From: DATLBY01 sp035526665
GTDB lineage: Bacteria; Acidobacteriota; Terriglobia; Bryobacterales; Bryobacteraceae
Length of the DNA: 20,199 nt
Direction: 5' to 3'
Assembly: GCA_035526665.1 (NCBI GenBank)
Contig: DATLBY010000006.1
Span: 1 to 20,199 of the forward strand
The notes beneath the pieces were generated by a model, which ran no database searches, was not told the origin of the DNA, and saw only the letters and a program-made list of their open reading frames with translations. The position numbers and the translations under genes were made by a program. Below are positions 1 through 6,262 of this stretch, in pieces; position 1 is the stretch's first letter; every line of letters begins with the position of its first letter.

Positions 1-539
1 CCGTACAGGCCAACCTGATGCTGCAGATCGAGGAACGTCGTGGGCTCATCCAGCAGCAGCACCTGAGGAGTCTGCGCCAAGGCCGAGGCGAGAATCACGC
101 GTTGCCGCTCGCCTCCGCTGAGCGATCGAAAATCGCGGTCCCGAAATTGGATGGTATCGGTCAGCCGCATCGCCTCCATCACGGCAGCCTCATCCTGCGG
201 TGATTCGAACAAGCGATCCCCAAAAGGAGTGCGTCCCATCAACACCACCTGCCACGCGGTGAAAGGGAATTCCATGTAGACGGACTGCGGCACCACGGCC
301 ACCTGCTGGGCAAAAGCTTTTCGCGGCAGCAGCTTCACTTCCGAGCCGCCGAACTGGCAGATTCCTGAATATTCGTTCTTGAGTCCCGCCATCACACCCA
401 GGAGTGTCGACTTCCCTGCTCCGTTCGGCCCGGCGATCGCCGTCAATTGCGGCCCTGTAAAATCGATGCAAACATCCTGCAGCACCGCACGCTGCCCATA
501 ACGCATGCCGGCGCCCTGCAGATGAAATCCTGCAATCAA
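1..539 (-). CDS. btuD: Corrinoid/siderophore ABC transporter ATP-binding protein, BtuD/FecE-like (3' part off window)
   Basis: This is the ATP-hydrolysing subunit of a type II ABC importer, most likely for vitamin B12 or its precursors given the riboswitch-controlled operon. About 179 residues are visible and the C-terminus lies beyond base 1. Visible motifs are Walker A GPNGAGKS (about 37-44), signature LSGGERQR (about 140-147) and Walker B LLLDEP (about 161-166), followed by TTFLDLQHQ, which is typical of the BtuD/FecE/HmuV branch. No ATG fits the start. I chose TTG at 539-537 because it overlaps the btuF stop as TTGA and has GAGG about 7 bases upstream; the internal ATG at residue 12 would cut into the first strand. 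No BtuC permease lies between btuF and this gene, so it must be downstream or elsewhere. A heme or iron-siderophore substrate cannot be excluded from the ATPase alone. Confidence 0.88.
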   Translation of the reverse strand, partial: MIAGFHLQGAGMRYGQRAVLQDVCIDFTGPQLTAIAGPNGAGKSTLLGVMAGLKNEYSGICQFGGSEVKLLPRKAFAQQVAVVPQSVYMEFPFTAWQVVLMGRTPFGDRLFESPQDEAAVMEAMRLTDTIQFRDRDFRSLSGGERQRVILASALAQTPQVLLLDEPTTFLDLQHQVGLY

Positions 540-1411
540 TGAATTGCCTCGGGGTGCAACAGGCGGGCCAGTTGGCGCGCCAACTCGACCACGCGCGGAC
601 CAGGAACAACGAAAATATCCGAGGCAATGGCATGCACACGCCCGGACTGGACCGCACGCAAAGGAGCGTACTGACCCCATAGAGCAACCACGGACCGCTT
701 ATGCTGCTCCGTCACCCCGCTGGTTTCCGACATGTCACCCATGTCCAGAATGACTTCTGGATTGCGCGTCAGAATCTCCTCCCGGGAGATTTTTGGATAC
801 GCATTCGAGGCATCGGAGAAGATATTGCGCCCGCCGGCCAATTCGATGACTTCGGTAAGATAGGAGGTCTTTCCCACCGCGACTAAACCATCCAGGCTGT
901 TGGGAGTTCTCCCCACAACGAACATGACGCTGGTAGGCTTCAGAGCCTTGACGCTTTGCTTCACTGCATCGAGCTGTTTCTCTATGGAAGCACTGAGCGC
1001 TTTGCCTCGCTCGGGAACACCGCCCGCCGCCGCGATCGCGCTGATGGAATGGTAAATATCGGCAATCGAATCGTACTTCACCTCAAGAACATTCAGTTTG
1101 ACCGCGTCATAGGGCGCGCGAGTGTGTAAGGGAGTCTTCGGAATGACCACCAGGTCCGGCCGCACCACCAGAATGCGTTCGATATCCGGCTTGATATAGG
1201 TGGCGACCTTCGTGATTTTCCGGGCCTCCGGAGGATAGTTGCAGTACGTGGTGACGCCGACCACGCGCTCTCCCAAGCCAAGCGCGAAGATCATCTCCGT
1301 CGCACTGGGAGCGGTGGAAACAATTCTCCGGGCCTCGGCCGCAGAGAGCAGGCCGGTCAACATCAGCGCAATCGCAGTGCGCTTGTAGAATTTCCGGAAA
1401 ATAGCGCTCAT
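536..1411 (-). CDS. btuF: Periplasmic cobalamin-binding protein, BtuF-like
   Basis: This 291-residue protein is the periplasmic solute-binding component of the B12 import system and belongs to the helical-backbone (Fhu/BtuF, class III) family. Residues 1-27 form a Sec signal peptide: basic start with FRKFYKR, hydrophobic core, and an AEA cleavage site. There is no lipobox cysteine, so it should be soluble. The mature part begins RRIVSTAPSATEMIFALG, the usual BtuF opening, followed by GVTTYCNYPPEA and the VVRPDLVVI strand. The C-terminal lobe has NPEVILDMG. The ATG overlaps the cobQ stop as ATGA, with GAGGA upstream, which fixes the start and indicates translational coupling. The context (riboswitch, cobQ) favours a corrinoid over iron-siderophore as ligand. 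Confidence 0.9.
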   Translation of the reverse strand: MSAIFRKFYKRTAIALMLTGLLSAAEARRIVSTAPSATEMIFALGLGERVVGVTTYCNYPPEARKITKVATYIKPDIERILVVRPDLVVIPKTPLHTRAPYDAVKLNVLEVKYDSIADIYHSISAIAAAGGVPERGKALSASIEKQLDAVKQSVKALKPTSVMFVVGRTPNSLDGLVAVGKTSYLTEVIELAGGRNIFSDASNAYPKISREEILTRNPEVILDMGDMSETSGVTEQHKRSVVALWGQYAPLRAVQSGRVHAIASDIFVVPGPRVVELARQLARLLHPEAIH

Positions 1412-2820
1412 AAATACAATTCCTCGAAAAGCGGTATGTCGGCGTTTGCTGCAAACCAGTCGGCAAGCCGGTCGTAGACAGCCGTTTTCGGCTGAGCCGT
1501 GACGCGGATACCCAGCAGATCCTCCACTACCGCGGGGCTTTCCAGAGCACCGTGCAGATAGGTTCCGATACACCGGTTATGACGGATACCCTCGTCGCCT
1601 TCCGGAGTGATCGCGAAGGGGGCGGCGCCCGCTGGACGGCTGGTTATCCCCAAATGGATTTCATAGGCAGCGAAGCGCGTACCAGACGGCAGCAGCGCAT
1701 CCACCACACGGGTTGTCTTTTCCGCCGCCAGTACGGTTGTGACCGGCAGCAGCCCTAGACCTTCGGCGGAACCGGCCGTGCCTTCCAGGTTAGCCGGATC
1801 CTCGATTGTCATTCCCAACATCTGATAGCCGCCGCAGATACCAATGATCTGCGCGCCGGCCCTATGCTGAGTCAGCAGCCATTCATCCAGCCCGGTGTCT
1901 CGCATCCACTGCAAATCCCCGATCGTGTTTTTGCTGCCGGGAAGAATGATATGGCGATACAACGTCCGGTTAGGCCGTCGCACCCAATCGATTTCGGGCA
2001 GCAATCGCAGATCCGTAAAGTTCGATATCCGGGGAAACTGAATCGCGGCGACCTGGCTCCCGGTGGCGCCGGCGTTATCCAACGAGACGCTATCCTCATC
2101 GTCGATGCGGGTATCTTCAAGCATGGGGAACACGCCCAGGCAGGGACGCGAGGTACGATCCTGAAGAAACTGTACGCCGTCTTGAAACAGCGAAACGTTC
2201 CCGCGGAACCGGTTAATGGCAAAGGAGCGGACCAGCCGGCGCTCGGCATCATTCAACAGGCAGAAGGTCCCTGCGATGGCTGCAAAGACACCACCCCGGT
2301 CGATATCGGAGACAAGCATGGCCGGCGCCCCAATTCTCTCCGCCAGGCCGAAGTTCACCAGGTCTCGCGATTTCAGGTTCATTTCGGTTACGCTGCCCGC
2401 GCCCTCGACCACTATATATTCGTAGTTCTGGGATAGCCGCTCGTAGGCTTCGAGCACGATTTCCAGCAGCTTGTCGAAGTGATCCTGATAATCGCCGGCA
2501 CTCAGGTTGCGCCACACTTTTCCGTTCACCACCACCTGGCAGCCTTGGTGCGAGGTAGGCTTCAACAGAATGGGGTTCATGTCAGCAATGGCTTCGATCC
2601 CGCAGGCCTCCGCCTGGGTTGCCTGCGCGCGTCCAATCTCGCCGCCGCCGGCGCAAGGGTACGAATTGTTCGACATGTTCTGCGCTTTGAAAGGAGCCAC
2701 GCGTAGGCCGCGGCAATGGAGGTAACGACAGATCGCCGTCGTCATCCAGCTCTTGCCGGCATGCGAGGCGGTGCCGCCGATAAAGATGCTTTTAGCGCGC
2801 TGGTGTGTAGGAACCGGCAT
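1408..2820 (-). CDS. cobQ: Cobyric acid synthase (adenosylcobyrinate a,c-diamide amidotransferase)
   Basis: This enzyme amidates four side-chain carboxylates (b, d, e and g) of adenosylcobyrinic acid a,c-diamide, using glutamine and ATP, to give cobyric acid in the cytoplasm. The 470-residue length is normal for CobQ/CbiP. The N-terminal DTBS-like ATPase domain has a P-loop GGTASHAGKS (about 15-24), the family signature FKAQNMSNNSY (about 44-54), VVEGAGSVTEMNL and SDIDRGGVFA. The C-terminal class I glutaminase domain has the nucleophile C329 in GICGGYQMLG and a catalytic His in GTYLHG (about H423). ATG at 2820 is preceded by GAGGGAG about 8 bases upstream. It is the first gene after the cobalamin riboswitch and overlaps btuF by 4 bp. 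The only other corrinoid synthesis gene could be outside the window, so either salvage or de novo synthesis is possible. Confidence 0.96.
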   Translation of the reverse strand: MPVPTHQRAKSIFIGGTASHAGKSWMTTAICRYLHCRGLRVAPFKAQNMSNNSYPCAGGGEIGRAQATQAEACGIEAIADMNPILLKPTSHQGCQVVVNGKVWRNLSAGDYQDHFDKLLEIVLEAYERLSQNYEYIVVEGAGSVTEMNLKSRDLVNFGLAERIGAPAMLVSDIDRGGVFAAIAGTFCLLNDAERRLVRSFAINRFRGNVSLFQDGVQFLQDRTSRPCLGVFPMLEDTRIDDEDSVSLDNAGATGSQVAAIQFPRISNFTDLRLLPEIDWVRRPNRTLYRHIILPGSKNTIGDLQWMRDTGLDEWLLTQHRAGAQIIGICGGYQMLGMTIEDPANLEGTAGSAEGLGLLPVTTVLAAEKTTRVVDALLPSGTRFAAYEIHLGITSRPAGAAPFAITPEGDEGIRHNRCIGTYLHGALESPAVVEDLLGIRVTAQPKTAVYDRLADWFAANADIPLFEELYL

Positions 2821-2823
2821 TCG

Positions 2824-2842
2824 GCGTTCTCCCTCGGAACGC
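2824..2842 (-). promoter_or_regulatory. Hairpin presenting the cobQ Shine-Dalgarno in its loop
   Basis: On the minus strand GCGTTC and GAACGC form a perfect 6-bp stem around a 7-base loop, CGAGGGA, which is the cobQ ribosome binding site. It starts about 13 bases downstream of the closing helix of the riboswitch. In many cobalamin riboswitches a hairpin here carries the expression platform and docks onto the aptamer when ligand is bound, hiding the ribosome site. That role is inferred. Confidence 0.5.
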
Positions 2843-2855
2843 GCAGCAGTGCATA

Positions 2856-3013
2856 AGTTATCCCGGAATCGGTCTCCTGACTTACGGCTAGGCTCCTAAA
2901 TTCCGGCGATCTTCCCGTTTTCACAGTGATCACCGAAGCCAAATTGCATGCCGTTCACAGTTGCGGGGCAGTGGCGGTTTTTCACCGCCTTCCCGGAATT
3001 CCAGAACGTAACT
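2856..3013 (-). promoter_or_regulatory. Cobalamin riboswitch (B12 element)
   Basis: On the minus strand the leader of cobQ carries the conserved cobalamin aptamer blocks in order. They are GGGAAGGCGGTG with the stem-loop GGCGGTG-AAAAA-CCGCC (2973-2989), the core GCCCCGCAACTGT (2957-2969), the B12-box region TCACTGTGAAAACGGGAAG (about 2911-2929), and the 3' block AAGTCAGGAGACC (2871-2883). The closing helix P1 can form between AGTTA (3013-3009) and TAACT (2860-2856). The element should lower expression of cobQ-btuF-btuD when adenosylcobalamin or a related corrinoid is abundant. No terminator with a U-run follows, so control of translation start is more likely than attenuation. Confidence 0.94.
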
Positions 3014-3018
3014 GATTC

Positions 3019-3025
3019 AATATAA
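3019..3025 (-). promoter_or_regulatory. Possible -10 element for the riboswitch transcript
   Basis: On the minus strand TTATATT lies just ahead of the riboswitch P1 helix, where a sigma-70 -10 box would be expected. The -35 region about 17 bases upstream (around GTGAACC) is a poor match to consensus, so this is a weak candidate. Read-through from the upstream transporter genes is the alternative. Confidence 0.3.
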
Positions 3026-3054
3026 CATCCACGCGATTTCGCGCGGTTCACGGT

Positions 3055-3942
3055 TTACTGCAAGCCGGCGGAGTGAAGGAACCCCGCCGCCACCTCGGCG
3101 GGCTGGGAATGCTCCACGTCTACCGCATAGTTCATCTTGCGCATGGTTTCGGCGCTGATCTTCCCTGATAGCTGCAGCAGCACTTTTCGCAGTTCAGGGT
3201 AAGTCTCCAGCGCCTTGCCGCGGACAACAAGTGCTGCCTGATAGGGAGGAAAAGCATGCCTATCGTCAGTGAGCGTCTTGATCGTGTCCTTGCTGAGCTG
3301 TCCATCCGTGGCATTGGCGGCAATCATATTTACCTGCTTCTGCTCCAGCGCTTTGTAAAGCAGTCCAAGATCCATGGTGGCGGGCGCGCCGTTAAACGGT
3401 AGCCGGTAGGCTGTGTTGAGCTTCGGCATACCGTCGGGACGCGACTCGAATTCGTAGCCGATACCCAGCTTCCACCCGGGCTGATAATTCTCCGCATCGC
3501 TCAGAGTGGCAATATTCTGAACATCGGAATCGTTGCGGCGCACCGCCATCACGAAGGAGTTGTCGAAACCCAGAGGATCGAGCCATTCCATTTGATAGCT
3601 GGACCGGTATACCTCCCGGACACGATCGAAAACACCCTGCGGATCAGCGGTCATGTTCAACTTCAGAATGGAAGACAGCCCGGTGCCGGTGTACTCCGGA
3701 TATACATCGATCTGACCGCTCTCCATGGATTGATGGACCAGCAATGTGCCCCCCATGTTGAGTTTCTTCTCCACGTTAATCTTTAGCTTCTGAATGACGT
3801 GCTGGGCGATGATCTCTCCGAGGATGACCTGCTCTGTGAAATTTTTTGAGCCGACGCTTAGCGGCGGCGTCTTCTTGCAGGCAGCCACCGTAAGAAACAG
3901 CAGAATTGTCAGTATGCAGGCGATAGTCTTCGTTCGATCCAT
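3055..3942 (-). CDS. Osmoprotectant-type ABC transporter substrate-binding lipoprotein (OpuAC/OsmX/EgtU-like domain)
   Basis: This 295-residue binding protein captures a small, probably quaternary-amine solute. Residues 1-22 form a lipoprotein signal peptide with lipobox VAAC (Cys22). The mature protein starts with VGSKNFTEQVILGEI and has QIDVYPEYTGTGLSS, both hallmarks of the choline/glycine-betaine binding family (OpuBC, OpuCC, OsmX/YehZ), to which the ergothioneine-binding domain of EgtU also belongs. The ATG at 3942 has GGGGG about 7 bases upstream and lies inside the permease gene (34-bp overlap). It is the last gene of the egtB-egtD-ATPase-permease-SBP run, so its ligand may be ergothioneine, hercynine or another betaine. 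Residue-level ligand assignment is not possible by eye. Confidence 0.92.
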   Translation of the reverse strand: MDRTKTIACILTILLFLTVAACKKTPPLSVGSKNFTEQVILGEIIAQHVIQKLKINVEKKLNMGGTLLVHQSMESGQIDVYPEYTGTGLSSILKLNMTADPQGVFDRVREVYRSSYQMEWLDPLGFDNSFVMAVRRNDSDVQNIATLSDAENYQPGWKLGIGYEFESRPDGMPKLNTAYRLPFNGAPATMDLGLLYKALEQKQVNMIAANATDGQLSKDTIKTLTDDRHAFPPYQAALVVRGKALETYPELRKVLLQLSGKISAETMRKMNYAVDVEHSQPAEVAAGFLHSAGLQ

Positions 3943-4529
3943 CCAAGTCCCCCATCCGATACTAACGCGATGAAGGCCGCGGGCACCGCGCCGGCGAGCA
4001 GCAGCGTGCTATCCACCGATGCAATTCCGCGAAAGATGAAAACTCCCAGGCCGCCTCCGCCGATGGCGGCTGCAATGGTGGCGGTGCCTACGCTGGTGAC
4101 GGTCGCCACGCGAATTCCCGAGAGAATCACCGGCACAGCCAGCGGCATCTCCACCATCCATAGAAGCTGCTTCGGCGTCATTCCCATGGCAACGGCGGAT
4201 TCCCGCACCGCCCGGTCAATGCCCAGGATGCCGGTCAGTGTCCCTCGCACGATAGGCAATAGCGCGTAGAGCACTAACGCCAGAATCGCGGTCCGTTTCC
4301 CGATGCCGCCAATCCAGGGAATCGGAATCAGGAAACCAAAGAGCGCCAGGCTTGGGATTGTCTGGACAATATTGGTGAGCCCGAGCAGCCAGCGCCGGAG
4401 AGGCTGCCGCCGCGAAAGCAGAATGCCCGCCGGAATCGCGATCAATGCCGCGATGAACACGGAGATTACGACCAGAAAAATATGTTCTATCGTCAGCGTG
4501 ATCAGGTCCTGCACAAGGGCCGGCGACAC
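3909..4529 (-). CDS. Osmoprotectant-type ABC transporter permease (OpuBB/YehW-like)
   Basis: This 206-residue inner-membrane protein with about five hydrophobic segments should form the homodimeric translocation channel. Family features are VQTIPSLALFGFLIPI in the middle, the EAA coupling loop ESAVAMGMTPKQLLWMVEMP (about 112-131), and TATIAAAIGGGGLGVFIFRGI after it, as in OpuBB, OpuCB, YehW and the permease half of EgtU. The start is GTG at 4529, directly after the ATPase stop; GAGGTG inside the ATPase tail serves as ribosome site. Its 3' end overlaps the lipoprotein gene by 34 bp. Unlike EgtU and some Opu systems, permease and binding domain are separate polypeptides. Confidence 0.93.
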   Translation of the reverse strand: MSPALVQDLITLTIEHIFLVVISVFIAALIAIPAGILLSRRQPLRRWLLGLTNIVQTIPSLALFGFLIPIPWIGGIGKRTAILALVLYALLPIVRGTLTGILGIDRAVRESAVAMGMTPKQLLWMVEMPLAVPVILSGIRVATVTSVGTATIAAAIGGGGLGVFIFRGIASVDSTLLLAGAVPAAFIALVSDGGLGWIERRLSPAY

Positions 4530-5273
4530 TCAGCGCACCTCACCGGTGGACAGGCAGGCGAGGAATTGCGCAGCAACCCCGCCTTTTTGTGATAGAAAAC
4601 CTTTGGGAGTGGTCAGCAGTTCGAGCCGTCCCTCGTTTAAAAGACCGATCTTCGTACCCAGACGCAGCGCCTCCTGCACGTCATGCGTCACAAAGACAGT
4701 AGTCTTCGGGGTTAAGCTCCGCAAGGCCAGGAAGTGGTCCTGCAGTTCGATGCGTGTCACTGGATCGAGTGCCCCGAACGGTTCGTCCAGCAGTAAAATT
4801 GCCGGGTCCGCCGCCAAAGCCCGGGCAATGCCAACCCTCTGGCGCTGCCCTCCCGAGAGCTGGCGCGGATACCGGTGCGAAAACTCGCTTTCCGGCAGAC
4901 CGACCGTTTCCAGAAGCTCCTTCACGCGTTCGCGGATGCGCCCGGGAGCCCATCCTTGAAGCTCCGGCACGAGTCCCACATTGCGGCCAATGGTGAAATG
5001 CGGAAATAAGCCGACATCCTGAATCACGTAGCCGACCTGGCGGCGCAGCCGGATCGGATCTTGCGATACCGTTGCGGCGCCGTTGACGCGCACCTCGCCT
5101 TCCGACGGAAAGAGCAGTGCATTGATTAGCTTCAAGGCGGTCGTCTTGCCCGATCCACTGCGTCCGAGAAGCACTAGGGTCTCTCCCGGCGCGACGCTGA
5201 GATTTAGATTTCGAAGAATCGGCTGATTGCCGATCCGGCAGCTGACATCGATAAATTCGACTGCCGCCGTCAT
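4530..5273 (-). CDS. Osmoprotectant-type ABC transporter ATP-binding protein (OpuCA/ProV-like, no CBS domains)
   Basis: This 247-residue ATPase drives the adjacent permease. It has Walker A GRSGSGKT (37-44), Q-loop Gln85 in YVIQDVGLFPHFT, signature LSGGQRQRVGIARAL (139-153), Walker B LLLDEPFGALDP (160-171) and the H-loop His197 in FVTHDVQEA. The sequence around the Q-loop is typical of the glycine-betaine/choline (OpuCA/OpuBA) branch. The chain ends soon after the regulatory subdomain start, so the tandem CBS domains that sense ionic strength in OpuA/OpuC and ProV-like ATPases are missing. The ATG at 5273 overlaps the egtD stop as ATGA, which ties the transporter to ergothioneine synthesis. 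An upstream extension to 5411 is open but antisense-like in character and would run into egtD. Confidence 0.94.
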   Translation of the reverse strand: MTAAVEFIDVSCRIGNQPILRNLNLSVAPGETLVLLGRSGSGKTTALKLINALLFPSEGEVRVNGAATVSQDPIRLRRQVGYVIQDVGLFPHFTIGRNVGLVPELQGWAPGRIRERVKELLETVGLPESEFSHRYPRQLSGGQRQRVGIARALAADPAILLLDEPFGALDPVTRIELQDHFLALRSLTPKTTVFVTHDVQEALRLGTKIGLLNEGRLELLTTPKGFLSQKGGVAAQFLACLSTGEVR

Positions 5274-6259
5274 TCCGGACCAGCGGCCCGCCAGAAGTTC
5301 TCGGCAAAGCGCCATTCCCGGTCGAGCCATTGATGTTCTGGCTCGAATCCCGCGTCTCGTGCCACATCGGCCAGTTCGGCCGCCACAAATTTGTGCGACG
5401 ACTCGGTCCATATCGTCTCGCCGGCCAGTAGACGGACAGGCAAGTCGAGAGCGGCAATGTGCACAATCTGATCTTCCATGGATCGGAGATGCATTTCAAT
5501 CCTACGATGCTCGGTGTTGTAGCGCGCCTCATGCGCGAATCTACGGATGCGGAAATCGCCGCCCAATTCCCGGTTAATCCGCGCCAGGAGATTCAGGTTG
5601 AATGCGGCTGTCACTCCGATCGGGTCGTCATACGCCGCCAGCATTTGCTGCTCGGGCTTCACCAGATCGGTGCCCAGCAGAAGTGCATCGCCCGGTTGTA
5701 GGGCGGCTCGCACGCCTGCAAGAAAAGTTGCCCGGGATTCCGGATCGAAATTCCCGATCGTGCTTCCCAGAAACAATACGAGGACCTTTTGGCCGGGACG
5801 CCGCCGGGCCGTTACCTCCGCGAGCCCATCTAAATAGGTGTTCTCGAGAGGCACTACCGTGGCGACGGAAGATAGCTCCTCTTTGCACAATTGGAGCGCC
5901 CCTGCCGAGACATCAACGGGGTAGTACAACGGCTTGCCTCCCCGATTCATCGCCCGCAGGATGTGACGAGTTTTTCTGCCGCTGCCGCTGCCCAGCTCGA
6001 CAATGAACGCCGGTGGCGGCATGGATTCCTTAACCGCATGCGCATGTGTCTGCAGGAGCCGTTCATCAGCGCGTGTGAGTCCATATTCCGGCAGAAGGGT
6101 AATCGCCTCGAAAAGCGCGCTTCCAATCCCGTCATACAGGTAGGTGGAGGGGATTGTTTTCTGGCCCGCCGTCTCCAGCCCATTGCGCACATCTAGTGCG
6201 AACTGCGTTGTGGGTGACTTCAGCTGGAAGTTGGAAAGAGCAGCCCGGACAATTGACAT
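5270..6259 (-). CDS. egtD: L-histidine N(alpha)-methyltransferase (EgtD)
   Basis: EgtD transfers three methyl groups from SAM to the alpha-amino group of histidine, giving hercynine, the first step of ergothioneine synthesis in the cytoplasm. The 329 residues cover the whole family length. Seen motifs are YDGIGSALFEAITLLPEYG (42-60), the SAM loop VELGSGSGRK (87-96), FLGSTIGNF (163-171, with Asn170 matching the histidine-binding Asn of the family), DDPIGVTAAFNLNLL (211-225) and ETIWTESSHKF (281-291). In the last, Glu286 and Ser288 fit the residues that hold the imidazole in mycobacterial EgtD. The ATG lies 3 bases after the egtB stop and has GGAG about 9 bases upstream. Its own stop overlaps the transporter ATPase start by 4 bp. 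Confidence 0.97.
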   Translation of the reverse strand: MSIVRAALSNFQLKSPTTQFALDVRNGLETAGQKTIPSTYLYDGIGSALFEAITLLPEYGLTRADERLLQTHAHAVKESMPPPAFIVELGSGSGRKTRHILRAMNRGGKPLYYPVDVSAGALQLCKEELSSVATVVPLENTYLDGLAEVTARRRPGQKVLVLFLGSTIGNFDPESRATFLAGVRAALQPGDALLLGTDLVKPEQQMLAAYDDPIGVTAAFNLNLLARINRELGGDFRIRRFAHEARYNTEHRRIEMHLRSMEDQIVHIAALDLPVRLLAGETIWTESSHKFVAAELADVARDAGFEPEHQWLDREWRFAENFWRAAGPE

Positions 6260-6262
6260 AGA

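Noticed and set aside
3031..3046. Small stem CGCG-AAAT-CGCG between the SBP stop and the riboswitch as a terminator
   Set aside because: Only 4 bp, with no U-run after it; too weak to call.
4303..4959. 218-codon plus-strand frame across the permease/ATPase junction
   Set aside because: Antisense to two recognised transporter genes, with a Ser/Arg-rich composition and no motif.
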